A stretch of DNA of 64,000 bases from Thiosulfatimonas sediminis (GCF_011398355.1 NZ_AP021889.1:62001-126000), one strand, 5' to 3'. Positions 1 through 9,421 are shown, numbered from the stretch's first letter. The notes: a model not told the origin generated them from the sequence alone. Program-made: numbers and translations.

Positions 1-1395
1 CAATAAATCGATTGGGATTTTCATTTGCCTTGCTGGTTCGTGCGGTGTACGGCTAAGCTCTTTGGGGTGGCCGTTAAAAAATATGTCGTGAATAAAACGC
101 AGTGAATAGGCCACCGAAAAGATGCCGCCAACGGTGACTAACAAAGGAATTAACCAAGCAATTGACGTGCTATCGGACATTAATACCGCTTCGGCAAAAA
201 ACATCTCTTTACTCAAAAAACCGTTGAGAAGCGGCACGCCGGCCATTGCCAGAGAAGCGATAATCGCTAAAGCCGCAGTGTGTGGCATATATCGAATCAG
301 GCCGTTGAGTTTGCGTATATCGCGTGTGCCAGTTTGATGGTCAATAATACCGGCAACCATAAACAGTGACGCCTTAAATGTGGCGTGGTTGATGATGTGA
401 AAAATAGCCGCTACCGCTGCGATCTGGGTGCCAAAACCAAACAGCAGGGTGATTAGTCCTAAATGACTAATCGTTGAGTAGGCGAGAAGTGCTTTTATAT
501 CGTGTTTGAAAAGGGCCGTATAGGCACCAATTAATAGTGTGATTAAGCCGGAGCCGCCAACCAGCCAAGTCCACATTTCAGTTCCGGAAAAGACGGGGAA
601 AAACCGAGCTAACAGAAAAACTCCGGCTTTGACCATGGTGGCGGAATGTAAATAGGCGGAAACCGGTGTTGGAGCCGCCATAGCTTGCGGTAGCCAGAAA
701 TGGAATGGAAATTGTGCGGATTTAGTAAAAACAGCTAAGAGCAGTAGCGCTAAAGTGATTGGATAGAGTGGGTCTTGGCGAATAAGGTCGCCACTGGATA
801 AAACAGCGCTGAGTTGATAGGAGCCGACAATCTCGCCAATCAGTAAGGCTGCACCAAGCAATGCGAGTCCGCCAGCCGCAGTCACATTCAGTGCGATACG
901 TGCCCCTTGGCGTGCGTCTTTACGGTGCTGCCAGTAACTAATCAGTAAAAATGAGCTGATTGAGGTTAGCTCCCAAAATACAACGAGCTGAATCAAGTTT
1001 TCCGAAAGTACGATGCCGAGCATAGAGCCCATAAACAGCATTAAGTACGCAAAAAATCGTCCCATGCCGTCATTAGCCCCTAAATACCAGCGTGCGTAGA
1101 CAATAACGAGCAGTCCAATGATGAGAATCATTAAGCTGAATAACAGTGACAGGCCGTCAAGCCGGAACGCAAAGTACAGGCCAATTGCTTCAAGCCATGG
1201 CCAGCTTTGTACTATAGGAGCGCCTGCAGATAATGAGCTGATTTGCAGCGTAATAATTAACAGTGCCAGTAATGTCGTTAAGGCACTCAGCCATGCGCCA
1301 GCCAAACGATTATATTTGGCGCCGAAAAATGCCAGTATCGCGCCGAAAAATGGTAGCAGAACGATACTAGGAAGTGAATAAGCCAATAAGTTCAC
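1..1395 (-). CDS. Monovalent cation/H+ antiporter subunit A (MrpA/PhaA family), N-terminal part, runs off the window
   Basis: About 465 residues of a very hydrophobic protein related to NuoL/MrpA. It would be the large membrane subunit of a multisubunit Na+(K+)/H+ antiporter in the inner membrane. Translation of the minus strand shows the proton-channel signatures FTKSAQFPFHFWLP, a segment with HSATMVKAG, and KALLAYSTISHLG. The block GTRDIRKLNGL...MAGVPLLNGFLSKEMFFAE is typical of MrpA/PhaA rather than NuoL. The 3' end lies beyond base 1, so fusion to MrpB (PhaAB) cannot be judged. No in-frame ATG sits near the start. A GTG at 1395 gives a sensible membrane N-terminus; a TTG at 1455, directly after a stop codon, is the longest option. 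Neither has a convincing ribosome binding site. DabB-type carbon-uptake subunits are a less likely alternative. Confidence 0.85.
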   Translation of the reverse strand, partial: MNLLAYSLPSIVLLPFFGAILAFFGAKYNRLAGAWLSALTTLLALLIITLQISSLSAGAPIVQSWPWLEAIGLYFAFRLDGLSLLFSLMILIIGLLVIVYARWYLGANDGMGRFFAYLMLFMGSMLGIVLSENLIQLVVFWELTSISSFLLISYWQHRKDARQGARIALNVTAAGGLALLGAALLIGEIVGSYQLSAVLSSGDLIRQDPLYPITLALLLLAVFTKSAQFPFHFWLPQAMAAPTPVSAYLHSATMVKAGVFLLARFFPVFSGTEMWTWLVGGSGLITLLIGAYTALFKHDIKALLAYSTISHLGLITLLFGFGTQIAAVAAIFHIINHATFKASLFMVAGIIDHQTGTRDIRKLNGLIRYMPHTAALAIIASLAMAGVPLLNGFLSKEMFFAEAVLMSDSTSIAWLIPLLVTVGGIFSVAYSLRFIHDIFFNGHPKELSRTPHEPARQMKIPIDLL

Positions 1396-2184
1396 AGGGT
1401 AACGACCATTCAGAAGTGTCTCATTAAAGGCTATCAAAAGTGCTGGCAGAGTCAATTAAATCTTAGCGAGAGGTGGAAAAGTCCGTATTTTTTCAATGTC
1501 TTTGTATCTATCTTAAACACGAGAGTGATTAATTGGGTTAATCCCATATACAAAAGAGGTATAAGTTATAAGAAAATGAAATTCATATTGATAAGTCATT
1601 AAAAAGTGGCGAAAATACTTATCAAATTTTTTTAGTTTGGTGTGTTTAGCGTTTGAAGACGTATTTTTAACGATACGAGAAGTGCCACTTGCTCGCTAAA
1701 ATTAAAAATAAAATTCAGCAGGGTCTTCTTAGATGATAAAAAGCAAAAAAGTCGATAATAAGTTGTTTTTTTGTACGCTAAACGCGTTTTAATCAATTGT
1801 TGACAGAATTAAGTTTTAACATGACAAGCCTCCAAGGTTTTTGATTGAGCGCATTTAAGTACAGGATGTTTACTTGAACGTGATAAGCAAAGTTTTTTAT
1901 AACTAGTATCTGTGCTATTTTATCCGTTGGTGCCTTTTGATTAGGCATTGCTGGTTAAGAATTTACAGAATCTGTTCTCATTTTTTGGTGAGAAAACACA
2001 GTTTCTTTGTTGCAATCAAAACCATTTTCGGTTTTTTTTTTGTTCCCCTAGGAGCGCAAGTTTCTCGAGAGAAATGCGGCTAGATTGTACGGCAACTCGA
2101 TTTACCCCTGATTTGATGATGACTTAGGTGCATCTTTTTTCAGTAACGTGGCTAGATAAGCATTGGATATACAAGGATAATAAA
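1396..2184. other. Long AT-rich intergenic region upstream of the CheB-CheR fusion
   Basis: About 790 bases with no ORF I can support, lying between divergent genes (MrpA-like to the left, CheB-CheR-PAS to the right). It should hold both promoters. It contains a spaced inverted repeat GTTTAGCGT/ACGCTAAAC (near 1644 and 1778). Near its right end are two consecutive hairpins, the second followed by ten T residues (listed separately). No tRNA or repeat unit was recognised. Confidence 0.6.
1972..2041 (+). terminator. Two hairpins followed by a T-tract: leader terminator or small-RNA end
   Basis: The first hairpin pairs CTGTTCTCA (1972-1980) with TGAGAA...ACAG (1989-2001), with a small bulge. The second pairs AAAACC (2018-2023) with GGTTTT (2030-2035) over a six-base loop and runs into T residues at 2032-2041. 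This is the form of a plus-strand intrinsic terminator. It lies about 145 bases upstream of the CheB-CheR-PAS start, not after a gene, so it may be an attenuator or end a short RNA. Confidence 0.45.
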
Positions 2185-5100
2185 GTGTCTGAAGACAAAC
2201 GTAACAACCCCATCGAAGATAATGTAGAGCGCGAAGAAGTCATTGTCGAGTCTTCGTCGGATGAAGTTACAGATGCTGAACTTGAATCCGATCCTCAACC
2301 AGAAGAAATAGGGGTATCAACTGATGAGCCTCTTTCAAGAGAGATGAAGAATAACCCCGACCAACTGATTGTGGTTGGTATTGGTGCCAGTGCCGGTGGG
2401 TTAGAAGCGCTTCAGTTATTGGTGTCAAATCTGCCAAGTAACAGTGGAATGAGCTTTATTCTGGCGCAGCATTTGTCCCCTTCATACAAAAGTATGATGG
2501 TTGATTTGCTTGAAAAAGATTCCAATATACCGGTTTTGGCTGCGCACAATGGCGCTGTTTTAAAGCCTGATACCTTGTATATTTGTCCGCCAAGTTACAA
2601 TATAGAAATATCCAAACAAGACACCATTATCCTCTCGCTGATGAGTGAAAATAGACATATCCCGAGACCTTCGGTTGATATGTTGTTTGAATCGCTTGCA
2701 GTGGCCAAAGGCGAAGCTGCAATTGGTATCGTGCTTTCGGGTACAGGGACAGATGGTTCTCGTGGGATTCGAGCCATCAAAGGTGAAGGTGGTTTTGGGA
2801 TTGCACAAGATCCAAATACCGCAAAATATGACGGTATGCCGAACTCGGCCATCAACTCCGGTAACGTTGATTTAATTCTTCCACCAGAAGAAATTGGTCC
2901 GGAACTTAAGAATATTTCTACTTTCCCGCGCCAAGTCCCTTTAGGGTTTGAAACCAATTTATCGCGTGAGTCTTATTACGAAATTCTGCGTCTTTTAAAG
3001 CGTCGCTTTAAAATTGATTTTTCACAATATAAAGAAACCACTATCATGCGGCGTATTGAACGTCGCATGACTGCGCTTAAAATTGGCAATGTAAAAAGCT
3101 ATGTTCAATTCTTGACCGATAAAGAGAACGAAGCAGAATTGCTGTTTAACGATATGTTAATCGGTGTTACCGCTTTCTTCCGTGATGCTCGCGCTTTCAA
3201 CTATCTGCAAGATGAGTTGCGCCATTATCTTGAGAACAAAGAAAATAAAATTATCCGCGTTTGGACGCCAGCGTGTTCTACCGGTGAAGAACCTTACTCG
3301 ATTGCAATCGTGCTTTCTGAAATTCTTGGACAGCATTTTGAAGATTATAAAGTCCAAATTTTTGCGACCGATATTGATAAACATGCAGTCGAGTTTGCGC
3401 GCAACGGTGTTTATCCAGAAAGTGCTCTGCAAAATTTACCAGATAAAATTAAGCGTAAGTATTTCACCGTTGACGGAGAACAGTTTCAGATTATTAAACC
3501 GATAAAATCGGTCGTTATTTTCTCTGTCCATGATGTCACCGTAGATCCTCCGTTTTTACGCTTAGATTTGTTGTCGTGTCGTAACTTATTAATTTATTTT
3601 AATTTGGAATTGCAACGCCGCATCCTACCAGTATTCCATTACGCATTAAATCCAAGAGGATTATTGTTCCTAGGACAGTCTGAATCGATAGGCGTATTTC
3701 AAGATACCTTTAGACCGCTATCGAAAAGTGGCAAGATTTTTGAAGCGAACTTTATCGGAAAAAAATTACCGCCGGAGTCGCAAAAACCACGCCGTAGTTT
3801 GGTTGATTTTGTGCAGGATATGCCTGCGGAAAGTAAAACCGTGGTGTCTACCGCTAAGAAAACGATCGATACATTGGGCGATTTGATAGCGCGAAAAACT
3901 CGTGAATTTATGCTGCCGTATTCTATTTTGATTAATGAGAATATGGACATTGTTTATTCACAAGGTAAGAATCCATTACTCGTTCGCCCTGAAGGTTTAC
4001 CAACGAATAACATCTATCAAAACATTCATCCGAGTCTGTCGATAGATTTGCGTTCCGGTCTGCATGTACTCAGTTCTGGACAGGCGATTTCAACGACCAC
4101 CTTCCAAAAATTAATTATCGATAACAATACGGTTTGGGCACGTTTAATCTTAATTGATATTGAGCATCAATCTGGTATGGGCCATTTGGTGCTGATTTAT
4201 TGTCAGATTGAATATGTTCTGGATATGCCTTTGGCGCAGCTGGAAGAAGGGTCTTCGGATGAAGCTTTGTTCAAAGAGCAAGAGCGACAACTGCTAAAAA
4301 CCAAAGAGCAACTGCAAACGGTTATTGAAGAGTTAGAAACTTCCAATGAAGAAATGCAATCAATGAACGAGGAACTGCAAAGTTCCAACGAAGAGTTGCA
4401 GAGTTCTAACGAGGAGTTGGAAACCACCAACGAAGAGTTGCAGTCAACCAATGAAGAATTACAGACCGCTTATTCTGAATTGCGCGTTGCCTATGAGGAT
4501 AAAGACAAGCAACAGATGGAATTAGAGCGTATGGCTAATGAGCTAGAACGCACTAATACACTTTTAATGGATGCTGAAACTCTTGGTAAAACGGGGTCTT
4601 TCCGTTGGGATGTTATCTCCAATACGATGGAATGGAGCCAAGGGGTTTATCGTTTATTTGGTTTGGTTATCGACAAATATCAGCCTACTTATGAAGCTTT
4701 GGTTGGTTTGGTCTACTCGGAAGACAGACAGAAATTTGAAACATTTATTGAAAATGTCTTGTCGCGTAAAAATGCTGAGACCATTACTTTCCGTGCTTGG
4801 AACTCAGAAAAAGAGAGTATCTGGTTGCAAGTAGAGGTTGCGGTGTCTTTTAACACCTTGAAGCAAGCGCAATATGTTATGGGTACGGTAACGGATATTA
4901 CCGAGCTGATGGGAACTAAGCAGCGGATTAAAGAACAACAAGACATGATTGATTTGCTGTTTAACACCACTTTAGGCGGTGTTTATATCTATGACTTCAA
5001 AACCGCTCGAAACACCTTTATTAATGAAACCTATACTAATCTGCTTGGTTATAGTTTGGATGATTTAAATCATTTAACTAATGAGGAGTTCCAACAACTT

Positions 5101-5346
5101 TTCCATCCGGAAGATGTAGAGTCGGTGCTTGACCACATCGAAAAAGTGAAGCATAGCCGTATTGGTGAGACGTTCACTCTGCGCTACCGAATGAAGCACA
5201 AAGATAATGGCAAGTATGTCACTTTACAAAGTAAAGACACTTTGTTTAACAGTAATTCAGTGAAAAAGGCTTCAACCTCAATGATGGGAATGTTTATGGA
5301 AATAGACAACATTGATGATGTTGAAAATACTGGAAATAATGAATAA
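2185..5346 (+). CDS. CheB-CheR fusion with coiled coil and PAS domains
   Basis: A cytoplasmic signalling protein joining a CheB-type methylesterase, a CheR-type SAM-dependent methyltransferase, a coiled coil and C-terminal PAS sensors. CheB (about 60-240) has the catalytic Ser in GASAGG (~67), His in AQHLSP (~96) and Asp in GTGTDGSRG (~190). It lacks the N-terminal receiver domain of classical CheB. CheR (about 260-530) shows the MRRIERRM helix and the SAM loop TPACSTGEEPYS. A charged linker follows, with tandem repeats of the form SNEELQ/TNEELQ (roughly 700-780), then at least two PAS/PAC modules. The start is GTG at 2185, because AAGGA lies 8 bases upstream; an in-frame GTG at 2128 would add 19 residues without a binding site. 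No chemoreceptor or other che gene is nearby, so the protein probably serves another signalling route. Confidence 0.9.
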   Translation: MSEDKRNNPIEDNVEREEVIVESSSDEVTDAELESDPQPEEIGVSTDEPLSREMKNNPDQLIVVGIGASAGGLEALQLLVSNLPSNSGMSFILAQHLSPSYKSMMVDLLEKDSNIPVLAAHNGAVLKPDTLYICPPSYNIEISKQDTIILSLMSENRHIPRPSVDMLFESLAVAKGEAAIGIVLSGTGTDGSRGIRAIKGEGGFGIAQDPNTAKYDGMPNSAINSGNVDLILPPEEIGPELKNISTFPRQVPLGFETNLSRESYYEILRLLKRRFKIDFSQYKETTIMRRIERRMTALKIGNVKSYVQFLTDKENEAELLFNDMLIGVTAFFRDARAFNYLQDELRHYLENKENKIIRVWTPACSTGEEPYSIAIVLSEILGQHFEDYKVQIFATDIDKHAVEFARNGVYPESALQNLPDKIKRKYFTVDGEQFQIIKPIKSVVIFSVHDVTVDPPFLRLDLLSCRNLLIYFNLELQRRILPVFHYALNPRGLLFLGQSESIGVFQDTFRPLSKSGKIFEANFIGKKLPPESQKPRRSLVDFVQDMPAESKTVVSTAKKTIDTLGDLIARKTREFMLPYSILINENMDIVYSQGKNPLLVRPEGLPTNNIYQNIHPSLSIDLRSGLHVLSSGQAISTTTFQKLIIDNNTVWARLILIDIEHQSGMGHLVLIYCQIEYVLDMPLAQLEEGSSDEALFKEQERQLLKTKEQLQTVIEELETSNEEMQSMNEELQSSNEELQSSNEELETTNEELQSTNEELQTAYSELRVAYEDKDKQQMELERMANELERTNTLLMDAETLGKTGSFRWDVISNTMEWSQGVYRLFGLVIDKYQPTYEALVGLVYSEDRQKFETFIENVLSRKNAETITFRAWNSEKESIWLQVEVAVSFNTLKQAQYVMGTVTDITELMGTKQRIKEQQDMIDLLFNTTLGGVYIYDFKTARNTFINETYTNLLGYSLDDLNHLTNEEFQQLFHPEDVESVLDHIEKVKHSRIGETFTLRYRMKHKDNGKYVTLQSKDTLFNSNSVKKASTSMMGMFMEIDNIDDVENTGNNE

Positions 5347-5380
5347 GTCGATTTTTTATCGGTAGATTGAATAATCGCCT

Positions 5381-5458
5381 ATGCAAAGCAAGGAGGCTAG
5401 TGACTCAATGGTTTCTTTATGGGGGTTGCAATTCGGTTTGCTTGCAGCATATTTTTAG
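5381..5458 (+). CDS. Possible 25-residue membrane mini-protein or leader peptide
   Basis: A short ORF between the two signalling genes would encode MQSKEASDSMVSLWGLQFGL and five more residues, with a hydrophobic second half. A strong Shine-Dalgarno-like AAGGAGG at 5390-5396 lies inside it, 11 bases before an in-frame ATG at 5408 that would give a 16-residue hydrophobic peptide. A GTG at 5400 in another frame is also possible. I do not recognise it and cannot exclude chance; it is listed because of the binding site and its place in the leader of the next gene. Confidence 0.2.
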   Translation: MQSKEASDSMVSLWGLQFGLLAAYF

Positions 5459-5521
5459 TACGCAATGACTTGAAGCGTGGTTCAAAAAGCCAATTCCATC
5501 ATTTTTGACCATTTATCGTGT

Positions 5522-5550
5522 AAAAAGGGTTTTTTATAAAACGCTTTTTT
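5522..5550 (+). terminator. Terminator-like hairpin 19 bases before the PAS-GGDEF-EAL start
   Basis: The stem AAAAAG-G-GTTTT pairs with AAAAC-G-CTTTTT over a four-base loop (11 pairs, one G-G mismatch) and ends in T45-T50. It would end transcripts from the CheB-CheR gene. It is so close to the next ATG (5570) that the promoter of that gene must read through it, or regulation acts here. Confidence 0.55.
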
Positions 5551-5569
5551 AACTACCCAAAAGACTCAT

Positions 5570-7771
5570 ATGAATTACTTCGTTGACAATAGCAAAATTA
5601 ATGGCCTAGACGATGTCTTAAAGAAGTTCGGCGTAATGTTGGAAAAGCATTGCGCCGAACCGTCTTCAGCATCTTCAAAAAAAGTACAACTTGAGTTTGA
5701 TCGGTTACAGAAAAATCTGACAAAAAGTTACAGTAATGTCCTTTTGTCACAAACAGTGGCTAACGAGTTATTTGAGTCATTGCCGATAGGTTTTGTGGTG
5801 CTTGACTCTGAAATTCGCATTGTTGAAGCGAATGCAACGGCGCGAGATTTACTTCTTCTTAAAGTGAGCAGTGGCGAAGAATTAATCTCGCAAATATTCA
5901 CCCGTTATATCATCAATGGTATGTCTGAGTTCCTAGAAAGAATTTATTCTTCGAGCACGACGCCGATTGAACTGCTGCTTTCTGGGCGAAACCATAACGG
6001 CATCTTTGCCAAAGTATTCCAGAATTACTATTCGTTGAATGGTCAAAATTTCATTTTGCTTTCAATTATTCCTGTGCAACGTGAGCATGATCTGATGCAG
6101 TCTCTCTTGACCTATAAAATGGTCTTTGAGCACGCCCAGGAAGGCATAATGGTGGTTAACCATCAATTTAAAATTCAAGATGTGAACCCCGCTTTCTCAA
6201 AAATTACTGGTTATCGAAAAGAAGAGGTTTTGGGACTAAATCCCAGCATTCTTTCATCGCATCAACAAAGCCCCGAATTTTATCAGAAGATGTATCAAGC
6301 CCTTGACCGTGATGGCTATTGGCAAGGGGTGTTGAATAATCGCACCAAATCGGGCGAAGTCTATCCGGAAGATTTGCAAATTTCGACCGTCTATACCCAA
6401 GGAACACGCTCTAGAAAACCCGCATATTATGTGGCGGTGTTCCGCAATATTCTCGGTTTGGTTGAAAAAGAAGAGTTTCTCCAAAAGCAGGCTGATACCG
6501 ATGTTCTGACAGGCTTATTGAATCGCAAAGGCTTTAATCGCATCTATGATGATATGTTTCAGTCTGCACAACGCGAAGGTGAAGAGCTGACATTAATTTT
6601 TATTGATTTGGATAACTTTAAAACGCTGAATGATCGTCATGGCCATAATTATGGCGATGAGTTGTTACGTAACTTTTCTAAACGTTTACGCAATGGCTTA
6701 AAGCAGCGTGACCATATCGCCCGAATCGGTGGCGATGAGTTCACAATCATCCTATATCAAGAGATTCCTGATTCAGCATTAACGCGTATTATTTATAAAT
6801 TACAGGAAGATTTAAAGCGCCCGTACCAATTGTTTGATATTACTTTTGCTTGTTCAGCCAGTATTGGTATTGCCAAGTATCCGAATGATGCAGTGGACAC
6901 AAACTCCTTGTTGCAAGCGGCTGATTTTGCGATGTACCAAGCTAAAAAAGCTGGCAAGAATCAAGTGCAATATTACGATCATTCGCTTTATAGCCAAGAG
7001 ATTGAGCGTGAACAGTCGATTGAATTTATTCGTGATGCGATTAATAAGAACGAATTTGAAAACTTTTTTCAGCCGCAACACGATATGGAAACCGGTAAAC
7101 TTGTTGGTTTTGAAGCATTAATGCGCTGGCGTAAGCAAGCCGATAAAATACTTTTACCAGGTGACTTTTTGCATTTAATTGCCGATAGGCAAGAAATTAT
7201 TGGCTTGAGTATACGTTTAATTAAGCATTTGGTTGTCGAAATCGGTTTGTGGATGGCACATGGTTTCCGCTGGCCAGTCTCGATAAATCTGAATGCCTAT
7301 CAGCTAGCTCATCCAAAAATTCGTAAGCAACTTGAAGATATTGCGCAGAATCATTCGCAAGTGGTGCCTTTATTAAAAATAGAAGTGACTGAAACGGCGT
7401 TGTTTGAAAAAGACGAAGTGATTGAGAATAATTTGCACATTTTTAGAGAATTAGGCTATGAGCTTCAGTTAGATGATTTTGGCACCGGTTATTCATCGAT
7501 TTACAGTTTGCGTAAATTTACCTTTCAAGCGATTAAAATTGATCGCAGCTTTGTTGCAGAAATTCATCAAGGGCAAGAAAGTTCTATTCTTTTGGATGGA
7601 ATTATTCAATTGCTGCAAACTCTAAAGCTGAATATTATTTGCGAAGGGGTTGAGTCAGAAGAACAGGTGAATTACCTTTTAGAAAGAGGCTGTGATGTTG
7701 CTCAAGGTTTCTTGTATGGTCAAGCTATGGACAAGAAAGCTTTGTGGAGTTACATGAAAAAACATCTTTAA
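5570..7771 (+). CDS. PAS-PAS-GGDEF-EAL cyclic-di-GMP signalling protein
   Basis: A soluble 733-residue protein with two PAS sensor modules (about 60-165 and 185-300), a diguanylate cyclase domain (about 310-465) and a phosphodiesterase domain (about 480-733). The cyclase motif is intact in RIGGDEFTI (~386), and the substrate loop FIDLDNFKTLND is present. The phosphodiesterase signature is intact in GFEALMRWR (~513), with the metal and catalytic segments KIEVTETALF, LDDFGTGYSS and IKIDRSFV. Both activities are therefore possible, and PAS ligands or redox state may choose between them. There are no membrane segments. The start has no clear ribosome binding site and sits just after a terminator-like hairpin. 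It follows the CheB-CheR-PAS gene by 223 bases on the same strand. Confidence 0.92.
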   Translation: MNYFVDNSKINGLDDVLKKFGVMLEKHCAEPSSASSKKVQLEFDRLQKNLTKSYSNVLLSQTVANELFESLPIGFVVLDSEIRIVEANATARDLLLLKVSSGEELISQIFTRYIINGMSEFLERIYSSSTTPIELLLSGRNHNGIFAKVFQNYYSLNGQNFILLSIIPVQREHDLMQSLLTYKMVFEHAQEGIMVVNHQFKIQDVNPAFSKITGYRKEEVLGLNPSILSSHQQSPEFYQKMYQALDRDGYWQGVLNNRTKSGEVYPEDLQISTVYTQGTRSRKPAYYVAVFRNILGLVEKEEFLQKQADTDVLTGLLNRKGFNRIYDDMFQSAQREGEELTLIFIDLDNFKTLNDRHGHNYGDELLRNFSKRLRNGLKQRDHIARIGGDEFTIILYQEIPDSALTRIIYKLQEDLKRPYQLFDITFACSASIGIAKYPNDAVDTNSLLQAADFAMYQAKKAGKNQVQYYDHSLYSQEIEREQSIEFIRDAINKNEFENFFQPQHDMETGKLVGFEALMRWRKQADKILLPGDFLHLIADRQEIIGLSIRLIKHLVVEIGLWMAHGFRWPVSINLNAYQLAHPKIRKQLEDIAQNHSQVVPLLKIEVTETALFEKDEVIENNLHIFRELGYELQLDDFGTGYSSIYSLRKFTFQAIKIDRSFVAEIHQGQESSILLDGIIQLLQTLKLNIICEGVESEEQVNYLLERGCDVAQGFLYGQAMDKKALWSYMKKHL

Positions 7772-7800
7772 GCAGCCAATATTACAAAATCTTCGCATTC

Positions 7801-7828
7801 AGCGTTTAAGTCCCTTTGTTTAAACGCT
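7801..7828 (+). terminator. Hairpin after the GGDEF-EAL gene
   Basis: A perfect nine-base stem AGCGTTTAA/TTAAACGCT with a ten-base loop lies 29 bases past the stop codon. The following tract (TTTCCCCTTT) is only weakly T-rich, so termination efficiency is uncertain. Confidence 0.45.
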
Positions 7829-7923
7829 TTCCCCTTTACGCCTTAACTGGTGTTTTTCAAATTTCGCTAAGCCTTCCCTGTCGCTGTTCACTGAAGTTAA
7901 TCGGCAAGCAGTGTTACGCGTGC

Positions 7924-7953
7924 GTAACTATCCGGTAAACACCTCTTACCAAC
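7924..7953 (+). mobile_element. Orphan 30-bp IS66 terminal sequence
   Basis: These 30 bases, beginning GTAACTATCCGGTAAACACC, are the exact inverted copy of the tnpA-side end of the intact IS66 at 13693-13722. They stop abruptly where another IS66 end (GTAAGCG) begins at 7954. This marks an earlier inverted IS66 copy of which only the tip survives. Confidence 0.75.
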
Positions 7954-8139
7954 GTAAGCGACAATTTACCCACACCCTAGTTTTCTAGGATGCGGTGTGG
8001 TTCCACGGCAGAAGTGCTTCGAACTGCTCGAGGGTGTCGCAGTTGGGTAAGCGGCAATTTACCCACACCCTAGTTTTCTAGTATGCGGTGTGGTTCCACG
8101 GCAGAAGTGCTTCGAACTGCTCGAGGGTGTCGCAGTTGG
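7954..8139. repeat. 93-bp tandem duplication of an IS66 end
   Basis: Two nearly identical 93-base units (7954-8046 and 8047-8139) each begin GTAAGCG[A/G]CAATTTACCC and carry the last codons of an IS66 tnpC on the minus strand. They differ at only a few bases. GTAAGCG is the outer tip also seen at the other IS66 ends here (8653, 11377). The duplication probably reflects aberrant transposition or unequal recombination at the element end. Confidence 0.85.
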
Positions 8140-8652
8140 GGAGGTTTCGGAAAAGATGAGTGAGATAGGCTTGGGGTTCGAGTCCGTTGGCTTTGGCGGT
8201 TTCAATCAAGCTGTACAGCATCGCACTGGCTTTGGCGCCTTTAACCGATTGGCTAAACAGCCAGTTCTTGCGTCCAATCGCGAAGGGACGAATGGCATTC
8301 TCAACCGGGTTGTTGTCGATATTCAATCGCCCATTCGTGGTGAAGATTTGAAGCTTTTCCCAGTTTTTCGCAAGATAGCTCAAGGCCTCACCGAGTTTGC
8401 TTTTGGGCACGGTGCTGTTGAGGCTTTTATCCAACCACGTTTTGAGCTGTTCTAAAACCCGCAGGCTTTCGGTTTGCCGGATCTCGAGTCGTTTATTTGG
8501 TGGTTGGTCTTTGATGTGTTGTTCAATTTGATAGAGCTTTTGAATGAGATTGAGTGCCATGTCCGCCTTGCCGGTTTTATTCTTAGGCAGTACTTTTTTG
8601 GCATCCATAAACTTACGTCGGGCATGGGCCCAGCAGCCTAGATGGGTAATCT
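8078..8652 (-). pseudogene. IS66-family transposase TnpC, C-terminal fragment (element A)
   Basis: The reading frame encodes about 190 residues of an IS66-type transposase C-terminus, including CWAHARRKF, the NGRLNIDNNPVENAIRPFA segment that carries the catalytic glutamate, and GRKNWLFS. The N-terminal half with the zinc-binding region and the first DDE aspartates is missing, because a second IS66 end (GTAAGCG at 8653) replaces it. Its sequence differs clearly from the other two tnpC copies, so it represents another IS66 lineage. It cannot be active. Confidence 0.88.
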
Positions 8653-9354
8653 GTAAGCGTCCGGCAATCACCGGTTGCTAGGTTGCCAATTGTGCGGTAG
8701 GAGTTGGTCGATTTGACTGGCTTTATGGGTGGGTAAGCGTTCAAGCACGTCTTTGAGATAGGCGTAAGGATCCAGACCATTGTTTTTAGCTGATTGAATC
8801 AAGCTCATAATATTCGCCGCACGTTGACCACTGCGTAGACTGCCGGCAAACAGCCAGTTCTTGCGACCTAACGCCCAAGGTCGGATTTGATTTTCCACCC
8901 AGTTATTATCGATGGGCAGGCGGCCATCTCCGAGGTATCGGCTTAAGGCATCCCAACGTTTCAGGCTATAGTGAATCGCTTTTTCCGTTGCCCCACCTTT
9001 GGGCACTTTTTCTCGATGGACCTGCAGCCATTTGAGCAGCAAGTCCATGATCGGTTTGGATTTTTGCTGCCGGATTATCTGTCGTTCCTCTGGGGCTAAG
9101 GGTTGAATCTCTTTTTCAATGGCGTAAAGTTGCCCCATTAGTTCAATGGCTTGAATGGCAATCGTGCTTTTGCCGCTTTCATGCAGCTCAACGAACTTAC
9201 GACGGGCATGCGCCATGCAACCGACTTCGATCACGCCTTGCTTAAAACTGGCTTTGTACCCTGAATAGTCATCGCACACCAACAATCCTTTCCAATCCTG
9301 TAGCACCTCTCTTGCGAACTTGCCGTTTCGTCCTTCACTAAAGTGGTAATACAC
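8653..9354 (-). pseudogene. IS66-family TnpC, C-terminal piece (element B, split by IS3)
   Basis: The frame resumes the tnpC of element B after the IS3 insertion, from YYHFSEGRNGKFAREVLQ to the natural end NWQPSNR (stop at 8668), followed by the element end GTAAGCGTCCGGCAATCACC at 8653. The catalytic glutamate region DNNWVENQIRPWALGRKNWLF is intact. Nearly every residue equals the intact copy at 11392-12945. The other piece lies at 10596-11376. Interruption by IS3 and loss of its 5' end make it non-functional. Confidence 0.92.
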
Positions 9355-9421
9355 TGAACTGGTCTAATAGCAGTGGACACTTTTATAAGAGACAATAGAT
9401 GTTGTCGAACTAGGAGTGATC

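Noticed and set aside
7911-7930. GTTACGC-GT-GCGTAAC palindrome at the left edge of the IS island, considered as two abutting IS66 tips.
   Set aside because: Sequence to the left of GTTAC does not continue as an IS66 end, so the symmetry is probably accidental.
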